Shown here: piece by piece, positions 29,917 to 39,833 of the stretch
How positions within the stretch are numbered: position 1 is the stretch's first letter
Layout of the letters: each line of letters starts with the position of its first letter
Assembly (NCBI RefSeq): GCF_900106555.1
Contig: NZ_FNOE01000003.1
Location: 1-64,000 of the forward strand
Direction: 5' to 3'
Source: Nitrosomonas oligotropha
GTDB lineage: Bacteria > Pseudomonadota > Gammaproteobacteria > Burkholderiales > Nitrosomonadaceae
DNA length: 64,000 nt
Notes under the pieces: model-generated
Seen by the model: the letters and a program-made list of their open reading frames with translations, nothing else
The model's database searches: none
What the model was told of the DNA's origin: nothing
Position numbers and translations under genes: made by a program

Positions 29917-30786
29917 ATGATATATCTGAACGGTAAGTTTATGCCCATTGAAGAAGCATGCATTCCGGTGCTGGATCGCGGCTTTATCTTTGGCGATGGC
30001 ATCTATGAAGTCATCCCGGCTTATTCGCGCAAACCCTTCCGCCTCCCCAAGCATCTCAACCGGCTACAGCACAGCCTGGATGGCATCCGCTTGAAAAATC
30101 CGTTCAGTAACGACGAATGGAAGAATCTGCTAGAGCAAGTCATCGCCAAAAGCGACGCAGAGGATCAATATCTCTATCTGCACATCACGCGCGGTGTCGC
30201 CAAACGGGATCATGCGTTTCCGGTCAATGTGCCGCCTACTGTTTTCATCATGAGCAACCCGCTGCTGCCACCGCCCGCGGAACTGCTGGCCAGCGGTGCT
30301 TCGGCCATTACCGCGATTGATAACCGCTGGATACGCTGCGATGTCAAAGCGATTTCATTACTACCGAATGTGCTGCTGCGGCAATTGGCGGTGGATGTGC
30401 ACGCGCTTGAAACTATTCTGATCCGGGATGGCTTCCTCACCGAAGGTGCCGCCAGTAATATTTTTGTCGTTAAGAACGGCGTACTGCTGGCTCCGCCGAA
30501 AAGTAATCTGATGCTGCCCGGCATTACCTATGATGTGGTGCTTGAATTGGCAGCAGCGAATAAAATACCGCACGAAATCCGTGAAATCACGGAAGCAGAA
30601 GTCCGTACGGCCGATGAGATTCTGTTGACATCATCGACCAAAGAAATCATGCCGATCGCGTCGCTGGACAATCAACCGGTAGGACAAGGAAAACCGGGGC
30701 CGCTGTTTGCCCGCTTGCACGCGCTGTACCAGGACTATAAAGCCACCAATATGCGCGGCCATTCCTGCGGTTGCTCGAATTCATAA
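29917..30786 (+). CDS. dat: D-amino acid aminotransferase family protein
   Basis: The 289-residue fold-type IV PLP enzyme interconverts D-alanine and alpha-keto acids to D-amino acids such as D-glutamate. It has LDRGFIFGDGIYEVIPAY at the N-terminus, the PLP Lys in CDVKAISLLPNVL, and LTEGAASNIFVV near the cofactor phosphate. Lineage relatives include aminodeoxychorismate lyase, but placement between dacA and ybeD-lipB-lipA matches the D-amino acid enzyme in betaproteobacteria. AGAAGG precedes the ATG. Confidence 0.88.
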   Translation: MIYLNGKFMPIEEACIPVLDRGFIFGDGIYEVIPAYSRKPFRLPKHLNRLQHSLDGIRLKNPFSNDEWKNLLEQVIAKSDAEDQYLYLHITRGVAKRDHAFPVNVPPTVFIMSNPLLPPPAELLASGASAITAIDNRWIRCDVKAISLLPNVLLRQLAVDVHALETILIRDGFLTEGAASNIFVVKNGVLLAPPKSNLMLPGITYDVVLELAAANKIPHEIREITEAEVRTADEILLTSSTKEIMPIASLDNQPVGQGKPGPLFARLHALYQDYKATNMRGHSCGCSNS

Positions 30787-30806
30787 CCGGTGGCTTGAAT
30801 TTTCCG

Positions 30807-31073
30807 ATGTCAGAACAGCCTTCACTGATCGAATATCCTTGCGATTTTCCCATCAAAATCATGGGTAAAGCGCAACAGGATTTCACACAGATTGCGCTGG
30901 CGATCGTTAAATATCATGCTCCCGATTTCGATACCGAGACGATGGCGGTCAGGGCCAGTAAAAATGGCACGTATTTAAGCCTGACGTGCACTATTCGCGC
31001 CACTTCCCGAGCACAATTGGATGCCCTGTACCAAGCACTGTCGAGTCATCCCTTGGTTGCTGTGGTATTGTGA
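30807..31073 (+). CDS. ybeD: DUF493 family protein YbeD
   Basis: The 88-residue protein matches YbeD: PCDFPIKIMGKAQQDF at the start, then SKNGTYLSLTCTIRATSRAQL and a terminal SSHPLVAVVL. It has an ACT-like fold in E. coli and is thought to be regulatory. It lies between the aminotransferase and lipB, the same position it holds in many proteobacteria. The start at 30807 avoids overlap with the upstream gene. Confidence 0.92.
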   Translation: MSEQPSLIEYPCDFPIKIMGKAQQDFTQIALAIVKYHAPDFDTETMAVRASKNGTYLSLTCTIRATSRAQLDALYQALSSHPLVAVVL

Positions 31074-31082
31074 TCATTCCCG

Positions 31083-31751
31083 ATGCAAAATCTTTCCACA
31101 CCTGTTTGCACACCGCAGCATTTCATCGTCAGAACCCTGGGATTATCGGATTACCAGGCCACCTGGCAGGCCATGAAGGATTTTACGGACAGCCGGAACG
31201 AACAAACGCGCGATGAAATCTGGTTATTGCAGCACCCGCCGGTTTTTACCCAAGGCATTGCAGGCAAACCCGAGCATTTGCTCCACGATCATGGAATTGC
31301 GGTAGTCAAAACGGATCGCGGCGGTCAAATCACATACCATGGGCCGGGGCAAATCATCGCTTACCTGCTGCTGGATATCCGCCGCCTGAAACTCGGCGTA
31401 CGTGAATTGGTCAGATTGATGGAAAGCGCCGTGATCGGCTTACTCCAAGACTATCGCATTAACGCTGCCGGGCGAGTTGAAGCTCCCGGCGTTTACGTAG
31501 GAAATGCCAAAATCGCTTCGTTGGGACTCAAAATCAGAAAAAACTTCTGCTACCACGGCATTGCGCTGAATGTGGATATGGACTTGACGCCGTTCTCGTA
31601 CATCAATCCCTGCGGTTATCAAGGATTACAAGTCACGCAAACCAAAAACCTGGGTATTCCCGATGGCACGGACATTTTAAGCACTAAACTGGCCGATCAA
31701 TTACAAGAAAAACTTCTCACAAAACGATTAACGGAACAACATGACCACTGA
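31083..31751 (+). CDS. lipB: Octanoyl-[ACP]:protein N-octanoyltransferase
   Basis: The 222-residue enzyme moves octanoate from acyl carrier protein to the lipoyl domains of 2-oxoacid dehydrogenases and the glycine cleavage H protein. [13 protein letters not shown] forms the substrate pocket; the catalytic Lys lies in [10 protein letters not shown] and the Cys in INPCGYQGL. It overlaps lipA by 11 bases, so the two pathway steps are translationally coupled. Confidence 0.96.
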   Translation: MQNLSTPVCTPQHFIVRTLGLSDYQATWQAMKDFTDSRNEQTRDEIWLLQHPPVFTQGIAGKPEHLLHDHGIAVVKTDRGGQITYHGPGQIIAYLLLDIRRLKLGVRELVRLMESAVIGLLQDYRINAAGRVEAPGVYVGNAKIASLGLKIRKNFCYHGIALNVDMDLTPFSYINPCGYQGLQVTQTKNLGIPDGTDILSTKLADQLQEKLLTKRLTEQHDH

Positions 31752-32685
31752 TACCCGCCAAAAAGGCGCTGATAAAACAGCACGCAACCCCGTCAAAATA
31801 GCACCACAATCGCGCGACGAATTACTGCGCAAACCCTCGTGGATTCGCGTACGCTCGTCGAACAGCGAAAATTATTACGAAGTCAAACGGCTGCTGCGCG
31901 AACATAAGCTGCATACCGTGTGCGAAGAAGCATCCTGCCCGAATATCGGCGAATGCTTCGGTAAAGGCACCGCCACTTTTATGATTCTGGGTGATTTATG
32001 CACCCGCCGCTGCCCCTTCTGCGATGTCGCGCATGGCCGCCCCAAACCGCCGGATGCGGATGAGCCGTTGCATCTGGCGCAATCGATCGGTGCCATGAAA
32101 TTACGCTATGTGGTCATCACCAGCGTGGATCGTGACGACTTACGCGACGGCGGCGCACAGCATTTTGCCGATTGCATCCGTGAAATCCGTACGCATTCGC
32201 CACATACCAAAATCGAAACCTTGGTGCCGGATTTCCGCGGCCGCCTCGAAGTGGCGCTGGAAAAACTTGCCGCCTGCCCGCCGGATGTTTTAAACCACAA
32301 TCTCGAAACCGTACCCCGCTTGTACAAACAATGCCGTCCCGGCGCTGATTATGCAAACTCGCTGAAACTGCTCAAGGACTTCAAAGCACAATTTCCGCAC
32401 ATCCCCACCAAGTCCGGCTTAATGCTCGGGTTAGGCGAAACCGACGAAGAAATCATGCAAGTACTACGTGACCTGCGTGAACATGATGTGGAAATGCTCA
32501 CTATCGGTCAATATTTGCAACCCAGCATCGGCCATCTGCCGGTCATGCGTTACGTTACGCCTGAGGGTTTCAAAATTTTTGAACAAGCCGCGCTGGAAAT
32601 GGGTTTCAGCCATGCCGCCTGCGGCCCGATGGTGCGCTCCAGCTACCATGCCGATCAACAGGCGCACGAATCCGGCCTGCTTTAA
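31741..32685 (+). CDS. lipA: Lipoyl synthase
   Basis: The 314-residue radical SAM enzyme inserts two sulfur atoms into protein-bound octanoate. Two iron-sulfur clusters are indicated by [12 protein letters not shown] (auxiliary cluster) and CTRRCPFC (radical SAM cluster). The C-terminal RSSYHAD contains the Ser that ligates the auxiliary cluster. It ends the dacA-to-lipA block. Confidence 0.97.
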   Translation: MTTDTRQKGADKTARNPVKIAPQSRDELLRKPSWIRVRSSNSENYYEVKRLLREHKLHTVCEEASCPNIGECFGKGTATFMILGDLCTRRCPFCDVAHGRPKPPDADEPLHLAQSIGAMKLRYVVITSVDRDDLRDGGAQHFADCIREIRTHSPHTKIETLVPDFRGRLEVALEKLAACPPDVLNHNLETVPRLYKQCRPGADYANSLKLLKDFKAQFPHIPTKSGLMLGLGETDEEIMQVLRDLREHDVEMLTIGQYLQPSIGHLPVMRYVTPEGFKIFEQAALEMGFSHAACGPMVRSSYHADQQAHESGLL

Positions 32686-32857
32686 ACCGGAACACACTTG
32701 CTGCGCATTACTTGCTTATTTGCAGTACAAGCCAACAGAATTGGAAATAGCTTCAATTCATTGCGCTTTTTATCAGATCATTATTCACGATCCTAGCGTA
32801 AGCTGAGAAGTATGGATGATAGCCCATGCCTTGGCTCACTCGTGAAAAGGGATTTGT

Positions 32858-33715
32858 ATGGAAAAAAGCGCAATTTTAAGTGCGTTGGCTGCTGAAGTCG
32901 AACAAGGAAGATTAATTTTTCCCACCTCAACTCATACGGCAATCAAAATCAATAAAGCGTTAAATGATCCCGATTGCAATCTTGAGATGGTGATCAAGTT
33001 CATTCAATTGGAACCGTTGCTGTCGGCCAAAGTCGTGGCTATAGCCAATTCAGTGGTATTCAACCGTTCGGGGAAAAAAATTACCGATGTGCGTTCGGCG
33101 GTTACCTTGATTGGTCTGCGTACCGTACGCAACCTAGCAACAGCTGTCGTGGTGCAGCAGCTTACCGGGCCGCAAGTGCGGAACGAAATGGTTACGCAAT
33201 TATGGCAGCATTCCGCCCATGTAGCAGCGCTGGCGCAGGTTATCGCCCGCCGGATTACGAAACAAGATCCGGATACGGCAATGTTCGCTGGAATCATTCA
33301 CGAAATCAGCTGGTTCTATCTGTTAGCGCGAGAAAAGCATTATCCTGGATTGACCGATGAGAGCATCGCCAGTTCCTGGAACAGTGACGAAGATTTGGAA
33401 GACGAGACGGAACTGGAGTGTGAAATTAAAATCGGCACCGCCATTCTCAAAGCCTTATGGGTTCCAGAGCCTGTGATCGACAGCATCGTCTATTTATGGC
33501 GCGGATATTTGACATTTCCTCCTTCCACCCTCGGCGATACGCTGCTGTTCGCCGATCAGCTGGCTCCCGTCAAATCCCCGTTTATTCTGCCCTCAAACCA
33601 AATGGGTTACAGCATTGCCAATATCGATTTATTAACCGACGAGGAAACATTGAGTGCTGTGCTGAAGGACTCGGAAGCGGAAGTGAAGTCGTTAACAGAA
33701 GCGCTGTGTGTATAG
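32858..33715 (+). CDS. HDOD domain protein
   Basis: The 285-residue protein is a single HDOD domain (LEPLLSAKVVAIANSVVFNR, AVTLIGLRTVRNLATAVVV, HSAHVAALAQVIARRI). HDOD proteins lack most of the HD-phosphohydrolase metal residues and act as signalling or scaffold proteins, often with cyclic di-GMP or chemotaxis systems. The residues in MFAGIIHEISWF sit where an HD pair would be (HE here). AAAGGGA precedes the ATG. It stands alone. Confidence 0.88.
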   Translation: MEKSAILSALAAEVEQGRLIFPTSTHTAIKINKALNDPDCNLEMVIKFIQLEPLLSAKVVAIANSVVFNRSGKKITDVRSAVTLIGLRTVRNLATAVVVQQLTGPQVRNEMVTQLWQHSAHVAALAQVIARRITKQDPDTAMFAGIIHEISWFYLLAREKHYPGLTDESIASSWNSDEDLEDETELECEIKIGTAILKALWVPEPVIDSIVYLWRGYLTFPPSTLGDTLLFADQLAPVKSPFILPSNQMGYSIANIDLLTDEETLSAVLKDSEAEVKSLTEALCV

Positions 33716-33810
33716 AAAACATAAAACAGGCACCCGTTGAATTGCTCGTTTAAAACTCCTGCGCAACTCCAGCTATTACCGGTTCAACAATGCGATGCAG
33801 GAAATTATCA

Positions 33811-34227
33811 TCAAGCATTAATAATTTCATAATCATGCGTGATTTTTACCGTTTGTTTCAGCATGATGGAAGCCGAGCAATACTTTTCCGCAGATAAATC
33901 AATCGCACGTTCAATCGTCTGCGGATTCAAATTGTGTCCGGTGATAATGAAATGCAAATGGATATGGGTGAATACTTTCGGATCGACCGGCGCGCGTTCA
34001 GCTTCGATTTCAACCACACAATCGGTGATGTCCTGACGGCTTTTTTTCAGAATCAATACCACATCGAACGTGGTACAACCGCCCAGCCCCATTAACAGCA
34101 TTTCCATCGGACGCGGTCCGAGGTTTTGTCCGCCAGCCTCCGGCGCACCATCCATCAATACCGAATGACCGCTGCCAGCTTCAGCTTCAAAACTGACATT
34201 CCCTTTCCATTTGATACGAGTTTTCAT
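33811..34227 (-). CDS. OsmC family protein
   Basis: The 138-residue protein is a stand-alone OsmC/YhfA-type domain with Cys in MGLGGCTTFDVVLIL and a second Cys in AEKYCSASIML. Such proteins can reduce organic hydroperoxides, but the YhfA branch is not biochemically defined. The start at 34227 is chosen for its GGAGG ribosome binding site. The hydrolase-OsmC fusion at 9061-10293 is a second, distinct member in the window. Confidence 0.9.
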   Translation of the reverse strand: MKTRIKWKGNVSFEAEAGSGHSVLMDGAPEAGGQNLGPRPMEMLLMGLGGCTTFDVVLILKKSRQDITDCVVEIEAERAPVDPKVFTHIHLHFIITGHNLNPQTIERAIDLSAEKYCSASIMLKQTVKITHDYEIINA

Positions 34228-34277
34228 TGTTCCCTCCATCACTACAAAGCATTCTTGCAAAATATCCGGGCAAATAA

Positions 34278-34305
34278 AAAGCCGACGTTGTTATGCGTCG
34301 GCTTT
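34278..34305 (-). terminator. Rho-independent terminator after the cytochrome c gene
   Basis: AAAGCCGACG and CGTCGGCTTT form a 10-bp stem with an eight-base loop. On the minus strand the hairpin runs into TTTTTATTTG. It follows the cytochrome gene by 17 bases and separates it from the OsmC gene. Confidence 0.85.
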
Positions 34306-34322
34306 CCTGAATTCAGAACGAC

Positions 34323-34634
34323 TTACTTCAGTGACAGAATAAAGTCAGCTAATACTTTAGCATTTTCTGGGCTAACGTTAGCATTTGGTGGCATTGGGAT
34401 TGGACCCCAAACACCGCTACTTCCTTTCAATATTTTATCTGCCAGGTATGCAGAAGCATCCGCTTGACCTGCATATTTAGCTGCAACATCTTTTAAGCCT
34501 GGGCCGACCAGTTTAGCGTCAACATTGTGGCAATTCAAACATCCACTGTTTTTTGCCAAATCAGCATTAGCTTGAGCAACACCAGCTAATAAAATGGCAG
34601 ATGCAGCAACTGCTCCAATTAAAACTTTTTTCAT
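34323..34634 (-). CDS. Class I cytochrome c (c551/c552 type)
   Basis: The 103-residue periplasmic protein has a signal peptide (cleavage near QANA) and one heme site CLNCH at the start of the mature domain. The axial Met is in PIPMPPNANVS, the usual c551/c552 layout. In ammonia oxidisers a small cytochrome c-552 carries electrons between the cytochrome c-554 branch and the terminal oxidase; that role here is inferred. A strong AAGGAAGAG ribosome binding site and its own terminator suggest a separately expressed, abundant protein. Confidence 0.93.
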   Translation of the reverse strand: MKKVLIGAVAASAILLAGVAQANADLAKNSGCLNCHNVDAKLVGPGLKDVAAKYAGQADASAYLADKILKGSSGVWGPIPMPPNANVSPENAKVLADFILSLK

Positions 34635-34792
34635 ATCTCTTCCTTATTAAAATTATAAAAGGGTTGATATTCTAACCCGAACTTTACAGACTTGCAGCAA
34701 TTCCTGTAAGTTTGTGATTACCGGCGCTGCTGCAAACTCCGATGATACTGCCTTGCTAAGACTTAAGGTTAAATTATTTAGTTCCAGCAGAG

Positions 34793-34824
34793 CATGAAGA
34801 AACCGGATCAGATCGTTCTTCATG
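34793..34824. repeat. Inverted repeat downstream of ilvD
   Basis: CATGAAGAA and TTCTTCATG flank a 14-base loop just past the ilvD stop (minus strand). It may help end the transcript, but there is no T-run. Confidence 0.35.
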
Positions 34825-34838
34825 TCAGCGCTATCGGT

Positions 34839-36512
34839 TTAATCCGTTATCGCTCCCGCGCTGGCGCTGGAAACCAGTTTCGCATATTTGGCCAATACCC
34901 CGCGTGAATAACGCGGTTGCGGCGGTTGCCAGGCTGCACGGCGCTTTGCCAGCACATCATCGGACACATTCAATTGCAGCAGCCGCTGCTCGGCGTCAAT
35001 GGTGATCGAATCGCCTTCCTGTACTAATGCAATCGTGCCGCCAACAAAAGCTTCCGGCGCAACGTGACCAACCACCATGCCGTAAGTACCGCCGGAAAAA
35101 CGTCCATCGGTGATCAAACCGACGGAATCGCCCAGCCCTTCACCGATCAACGCGGCAGTCGGCGACAACATTTCCCGCATGCCAGGACCGCCTTTCGGGC
35201 CTTCGTAGCGGATCACCACGACATCACCCGGTTGAATCTTACGTTCCAGAATCGCTGCCATGCAGGTTTCTTCCGATTCAAATACGCGTGCGGGTCCGGT
35301 AATTTTCGGATTTTTAATGCCGGAAATTTTCGCTACGCAGCCTTCGGTCGATAAATTGCCTTTCAAGATTGCCAAGTGTCCTTGTGCGTACATTGGATTT
35401 TCCCACTGCCGGATCACATTTTGGTCTGCGCGTGGCGTATTGGGAATATCCTTCAACACTTCGGCGATCGTTTGTCCGCTGATGGTGATGCAATCCCCAT
35501 GCAACAAGCCATGATTCAGTAGCATTTTCATCACTTGCGGCACACCGCCCGCTTGGTGCAAATCCGCCGTGACGTAACGCCCGGATGGTTTCAAATCGCA
35601 TAATACTGGTACTTTGCCGCGCATCCGTTCGAAATCGTCTATGCGCCATTCAACCTCGGCGGCATGCGCAATCGCCAGGAAATGCAGGATGGCATTGGTC
35701 GAACCGCCTACCGCCATGATCACGGCAACCGCATTTTCTATGGATTTACGCGTGATGATATCGCGCGGCAGAATTTGCTGTTTAATGGCATTCACCAGCA
35801 CCTCCGCCGATTGCCCGGCGCTGGTCATCTTTTCGCCGTCTTCGGCAGACATCGTGGAAGAATACGGTAAGCTCATGCCCATCGCTTCAAAAGCGGACGA
35901 CATGGTGTTGGCGGTAAACATACCGCCGCACGAACCAGCGCCGGGACAAGCGTGCCGTTCGATCTGCAATAACTCTTCAGCGTCGATTTTATGCGCACTG
36001 TGCTGCCCTACTGCTTCAAATACGCTGACCACCGTCAGATCCTGATTCTTGTAGTGCCCCGGCTTGATCGTGCCGCCGTAGACAAAAATCGCCGGCACAT
36101 TCATACGCGCAATCGCAATCATCGCACCCGGCATATTCTTATCGCAACCGCCGATGGCAATGATGCCATCCATGCTCCCCCCCTGCACACAGGTCTCGAT
36201 CGAGTCGGCGATTACTTCACGCGACACCAGCGAATACTTCATGCCTTCGGTACCCATCGAAATACCGTCCGATACCGTAATGGTGCCGAACATCTGCGGC
36301 ATCGCACCAGCTTTCCTCAGCGCTGATTCGGCTTTTAGCGACAGTTCGTTCAAACCCTTATTGCACGGCGTAATCGTCGAATAACCGTTAGCCACGCCGA
36401 CAATCGGCTTGTTAAAATCCCCATCACTGAAACCGACCGCGCGCAACATGGCGCGGCTGGGTGCGTGTTGTGCTCCTTGGGTAATAATCTGGCTACGTTT
36501 ATTGTCTGGCAT
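34839..36512 (-). CDS. ilvD: Dihydroxy-acid dehydratase
   Basis: The 557-residue iron-sulfur enzyme dehydrates dihydroxy acids to the keto acids of valine and isoleucine. Cluster Cys residues appear in [19 protein letters not shown] and [16 protein letters not shown]. The C-terminal part has [20 protein letters not shown]. Its product is used by IlvE, encoded at 16948-17868. AGGAG lies before the ATG, and the gene is divergent from lgt. Confidence 0.97.
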   Translation of the reverse strand: MPDNKRSQIITQGAQHAPSRAMLRAVGFSDGDFNKPIVGVANGYSTITPCNKGLNELSLKAESALRKAGAMPQMFGTITVSDGISMGTEGMKYSLVSREVIADSIETCVQGGSMDGIIAIGGCDKNMPGAMIAIARMNVPAIFVYGGTIKPGHYKNQDLTVVSVFEAVGQHSAHKIDAEELLQIERHACPGAGSCGGMFTANTMSSAFEAMGMSLPYSSTMSAEDGEKMTSAGQSAEVLVNAIKQQILPRDIITRKSIENAVAVIMAVGGSTNAILHFLAIAHAAEVEWRIDDFERMRGKVPVLCDLKPSGRYVTADLHQAGGVPQVMKMLLNHGLLHGDCITISGQTIAEVLKDIPNTPRADQNVIRQWENPMYAQGHLAILKGNLSTEGCVAKISGIKNPKITGPARVFESEETCMAAILERKIQPGDVVVIRYEGPKGGPGMREMLSPTAALIGEGLGDSVGLITDGRFSGGTYGMVVGHVAPEAFVGGTIALVQEGDSITIDAEQRLLQLNVSDDVLAKRRAAWQPPQPRYSRGVLAKYAKLVSSASAGAITD

Positions 36513-36611
36513 GCTTGCTCCTGAATGAGATAAAAATACAATTTATGACAAGGCGCACACAAGCGCACTTGGTATAATGGCCGCTATTTTACCGTAAATA
36601 AGGCCGAAACT

Positions 36612-37436
36612 ATGCTAGTTCATCCGCAAATTGATCCCGTTGCCATCTCCGTGGGACCGCTTTCCATTCATTGGTATGGTTTGATGTATTTGCTCGGTTT
36701 CGCGCTCTTCATTCTGCTCGGACGGTATCGCATCAAACACAATCCGCATTCGGCTTTCACCTATGAAATGCTCGACGACGCCTTGTTTTACGGCATGCTG
36801 GGTGTGATTCTGGGCGGACGCTTGGGGCACGTGCTGTTCTATCAATTCGGTTACTACCTGGACCACCCGCTGCACATTTTTGCCATTTGGGAAGGCGGCA
36901 TGTCGTTTCATGGCGGATTTCTCGGTGTTTTCGTCGCCATGGTATTACTGGCGCGCAAACACAAATTGTCCTGGCTAACCGTCACGGATTTCGTCATTCC
37001 GCTGATTCCGCTGGGATTAGCCGCAGGACGCATCGGCAATTTCATCAATGGCGAACTGTGGGGACGCCACACCGATGTGCCTTGGGGCATGGTTTTCCCT
37101 TATGTCGACGAATTCCCCCGCCACCCATCCCAACTGTATCAATTCGCACTCGAAGGCGTGCTGTTGTTTATCGTCATCTGGACTTACTCATCGAAACCGC
37201 GCGCAACCGGCGCGGTCACCGGCATGTTCTTGATCGGTTACGGTGTTTTACGCTCATTTGCCGAATTCTTCCGCGAACCAGAAGATGGCTTCATGGGCAT
37301 TCTGACACTCGGCGTTACCATGGGCCAATGGCTATCGATCCCGATGATTTTGGCAGGTATCGCGGCGCTGATGTGGTCAAGACGGCAATCACCCCATGTT
37401 GCACAAATTAATCAGCGCAAAAATAAGAAACGCTAG
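36612..37436 (+). CDS. lgt: Prolipoprotein diacylglyceryl transferase
   Basis: The 274-residue inner-membrane enzyme adds diacylglycerol to the lipobox Cys of lipoprotein precursors. It has seven predicted membrane segments, the conserved SFHGGFLG and the family signature [17 protein letters not shown]. The start has AAGGCCGAAACT ahead of the ATG. Several lipoproteins in this window would be its substrates. Confidence 0.96.
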   Translation: MLVHPQIDPVAISVGPLSIHWYGLMYLLGFALFILLGRYRIKHNPHSAFTYEMLDDALFYGMLGVILGGRLGHVLFYQFGYYLDHPLHIFAIWEGGMSFHGGFLGVFVAMVLLARKHKLSWLTVTDFVIPLIPLGLAAGRIGNFINGELWGRHTDVPWGMVFPYVDEFPRHPSQLYQFALEGVLLFIVIWTYSSKPRATGAVTGMFLIGYGVLRSFAEFFREPEDGFMGILTLGVTMGQWLSIPMILAGIAALMWSRRQSPHVAQINQRKNKKR

Positions 37437-37559
37437 AAATTCTTATGAATGGGTTCCTTCATCAGTGTTACTTCATCTCAGTGGTTTGGAAGGGTTATAG
37501 CGAACGACGGAATGAATTGAGATTCGTGGGATACAAACAAAAAACAACGGGGGATCTGA

Positions 37560-37832
37560 ATGGAAGGGCATGAAATCATCGGATTCGTCGCTGGCTTCGG
37601 CACCACTTTCGCCGCCGCTCCGGATTTGTATGCAATGCTCAAACGGAAAAGCGCTCAAGGTATGAATCCAACCATGGCCGGCATTATGGGCGTATTCCAG
37701 ATTGCCTGGCTTTATTACGGCGTTTTGATCGATTCCATGCCGATCATTATCTGGAACATCATCGCCATCGCGATCAATTCCCTGACGGTCGGCGCATTTT
37801 TCCACTTCGCCCGCGCAGAGAATAATGGATGA
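37560..37832 (+). CDS. SemiSWEET-type small membrane transporter
   Basis: The 90-residue protein has three membrane segments and the MtN3/SWEET single-repeat layout: IIGFVAGFGTTFAAAPDLYAM (PQ-loop motif reads PD), a KRKSAQGMNP loop, FQIAWLYYGVLIDSMPIIIWN and INSLTVGAFFHF. SemiSWEETs work as dimers and move sugars. The substrate is unknown. GGGGGA lies before the ATG. Confidence 0.88.
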   Translation: MEGHEIIGFVAGFGTTFAAAPDLYAMLKRKSAQGMNPTMAGIMGVFQIAWLYYGVLIDSMPIIIWNIIAIAINSLTVGAFFHFARAENNG

Positions 37833-37875
37833 ATTGATTTGTCATCCAACTAATCCCGATGATTACTGGTTAGTG

Positions 37876-37949
37876 TTGGGCTTTCTTCGGCAGCCCAACC
37901 TACCGCGCTTCGCACAGCGTCCAGCGCGAGGTTGAACGCCATGTTAGAC
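37876..37949 (-). repeat. attC-like recombination site remnant fused to a second hairpin
   Basis: On the minus strand the segment starts GTCTAAC (37949-37943), matching the RYYYAAC end of integron attC sites, and goes on with CGTTCAACC as an L-box-like block. CAACC and CGCGCT in this arm can pair with AGCGCG and GGTTG further along, giving the imperfect stem expected. The opposite end with GTTRRRY is not in the expected place. Instead a separate hairpin (GTTGGGCT at 37875-37882 pairing with AGCCCAAC at 37892-37899) occupies it, similar to a dispersed repeat seen in several proteobacteria. Confidence 0.45.
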
Positions 37950-38459
37950 AGACGATGAAGATTGATTTCTGCGCAATGCATACGTGATGGCTGCCCACAG
38001 GAATGATGCTATTAGCGATGCGACAACACCAAGACCAAAACCGATCCATCTTTCTGTGCTCTGGGCCGATTGATTTCTAGTCTCTTGCGCGGCAAAGATT
38101 GCGTCAATGACTTCGCGATCAGATTCAAGAAGCGGCTTCATTCGTTCATGCTCAGACTTGATTGCCTGAAGAGCTTGATGTGATGTCTCTAATTGCTGCT
38201 TCTGACTATCTACAAACTCAATCAGTGCGTTCAGGTTCTTGCGCGTCTCATCTAGCGATCGCACTTGATTTGCGTAGTCCAGATTCTCGAGACGCCTCGC
38301 TTCTCGAACTTCTTGGTTGTGCTGCTCTGTAAAGTACGCAACCGTTCCGCCGACAATACCCAGAACGATTGTGATCGTCACTGTAAGCTTGGGGTGTTCC
38401 TTGTAGAGCTTTACCCACTCACGAACCAGAGTTTCTGTGATTGAGTCGATGTACGACAC
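37944..38459 (-). CDS. Cassette-like membrane coiled-coil protein of unknown function
   Basis: The 171-residue protein has a membrane segment at about residues 26-45 (LTVTITIVLGIVGGTVAYF), a charged coiled-coil region of about 75 residues and a second membrane segment (WIGFGLGVVASLIASFLWAA) near the end. The GTG at 38459 is preferred because GGAG lies five bases ahead; an ATG 16 codons earlier lacks a site. The TAA stop lies inside the GTCTAAC box of the attC-like site, an arrangement typical of integron gene cassettes. I do not recognise the family. Confidence 0.65.
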   Translation of the reverse strand: MSYIDSITETLVREWVKLYKEHPKLTVTITIVLGIVGGTVAYFTEQHNQEVREARRLENLDYANQVRSLDETRKNLNALIEFVDSQKQQLETSHQALQAIKSEHERMKPLLESDREVIDAIFAAQETRNQSAQSTERWIGFGLGVVASLIASFLWAAITYALRRNQSSSSV

Positions 38460-38640
38460 AGTTTCTCCTGCTGTCAAACTAAAATTAGACAGATAGCAAA
38501 AAAGCAAAATATCTGCATAAACTTGTCAGTTGATATATTTGCTACTAATAATCAAATTATTGTATGTAAATTGGTCTATTTTTATCTCACCTCAAAATTT
38601 AGCGTATTACATTATCCAAGTTTGGTAATTTAGCAAGTAC

Positions 38641-38664
38641 AAGGTGCATCACTTATAGCACCTT
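38641..38664. terminator. Hairpin downstream of yggS
   Basis: AAGGTGC and GCACCTT enclose a ten-base loop, nine bases past the yggS stop. There is no T-run after it on the minus strand, so termination is only a possibility. Confidence 0.4.
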
Positions 38665-38672
38665 ATTATCTA

Positions 38673-39428
38673 TTACCCCAACCCGGGCCAATAATGACTA
38701 TCCGGCAGCGGCCGTTTGCCGAAGATCGCTTGTCCGACGCGCACGACGGTGGCGCCCTCTTCGATGGCCAGTTCGTAGTCGCCCGACATGCCCATCGACA
38801 GTTCGTCGAACGATAATCCGGCGGGGGCTTCCTGGCGCAGCATGGCTTGTATGTTACGCATTTTGACGAAGCATTCGCGTACGCGGTCGTGGTCGGTTGA
38901 GAAGATTGCAAGCGTCATCAAGCCTTTGATACGTAATGATGAAAACTGCGGCAGGTGTTGCACGAAATCGCGCACGGCTTCGGGCGGCAGGCCGAACTTG
39001 CTTTCTTCGCCGGAGCTGTTGACTTGCACGTAGACGTCGATGGCGCGGCCTTCATTTTGCAGACGTTTGTCGAGTTCTTCGGCGACTTTGAGGCTGTCCA
39101 AGGCTTGGAATTCGTTGGCGAAACGCGCCAGGTATTTGGCTTTGTTGGTTTGCAGGTGGCCGATGATCGCCCATTTGATGCCTAAATCGGCCATAACTTC
39201 GGATTTTTCACGCGCTTCCTGGATTTTGTTTTCGCCCATCTCATCGACACCGGCAGCAAAGGCAATGCGCAGCCGCTCCGCGGATACGGTTTTGGTCACG
39301 GGCAGCAGCCGCACGCTGGCGGGGTCCCGTCCGGCTTTTTTGCAGGCATCGATGATGCGCTGTTTGACGGTGGCGAGATTATTCTTGATATCGTTAAATT
39401 GCTGTTGTTGCTCTTCGTTGAGTTCCAC
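38673..39428 (-). CDS. yggS: YggS family PLP homeostasis protein
   Basis: The 251-residue single-barrel PLP-binding protein keeps free PLP and amino acid pools in balance and has no known catalytic reaction. It shows LLPVTKTVSAERLR with the PLP Lys (VTK), GENKIQEAREK, WAIIGHLQTNKAKY, VNSSGEESKFGL and SMGMSGDYELAIEEGATVVR. A GTG start with AGGAG six bases upstream fits best. The usual neighbours (pilT, proC) are absent. Confidence 0.93.
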   Translation of the reverse strand: MELNEEQQQQFNDIKNNLATVKQRIIDACKKAGRDPASVRLLPVTKTVSAERLRIAFAAGVDEMGENKIQEAREKSEVMADLGIKWAIIGHLQTNKAKYLARFANEFQALDSLKVAEELDKRLQNEGRAIDVYVQVNSSGEESKFGLPPEAVRDFVQHLPQFSSLRIKGLMTLAIFSTDHDRVRECFVKMRNIQAMLRQEAPAGLSFDELSMGMSGDYELAIEEGATVVRVGQAIFGKRPLPDSHYWPGLG

Positions 39429-39452
39429 GGCCTGCTCCTGTTGTGCGAGAAG

Positions 39453-39824
39453 TTAATTTTTTCTGGATGCTTGATGGAAAACCATTTTCCATTGATTACC
39501 ATGGCGTTGCCATAGCGAGGTTCTAATCGATCCGGCTGTATCGGTGTCCGGTTGATCCGGTTTTTGTAGCGAATAGGTCGCCAACACAAAATCACTGGTT
39601 AGTACTTTGACGCGAAAATCTTTAAAAGCCCAGCGCAGACTCGGATCTTTATGTTTCAACCAATTGATCACGTCATCTCTGCTATGAATTTGCCCGCGCT
39701 GATCGATTTCCTCGAAATTTTCCGCCAATAATTCGTCGGTTCGTTCAGGATGTGCGTTCAGATCGGTTTGCAGCAAGCTAAGTTCCAGGTTTTGGATCTG
39801 CCCGGCAATGGTGCTCGCTCCCAT
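39453..39824 (-). CDS. DUF4440 / NTF2-like protein
   Basis: The 123-residue protein has the NTF2-like cone fold pattern of DUF4440: ELSLLQTDLNAHPERTDELL, LLAENFEEIDQRGQIHSRDD, then FVLATYSLQ and SLWQRHGNQWKMVFHQASR. Family members bind small ligands or are enzyme-like without known substrate. It lies nine bases after metG on the same strand and may be co-transcribed. Confidence 0.85.
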   Translation of the reverse strand: MGASTIAGQIQNLELSLLQTDLNAHPERTDELLAENFEEIDQRGQIHSRDDVINWLKHKDPSLRWAFKDFRVKVLTSDFVLATYSLQKPDQPDTDTAGSIRTSLWQRHGNQWKMVFHQASRKN

Positions 39825-39833
39825 GCGCCGGAA

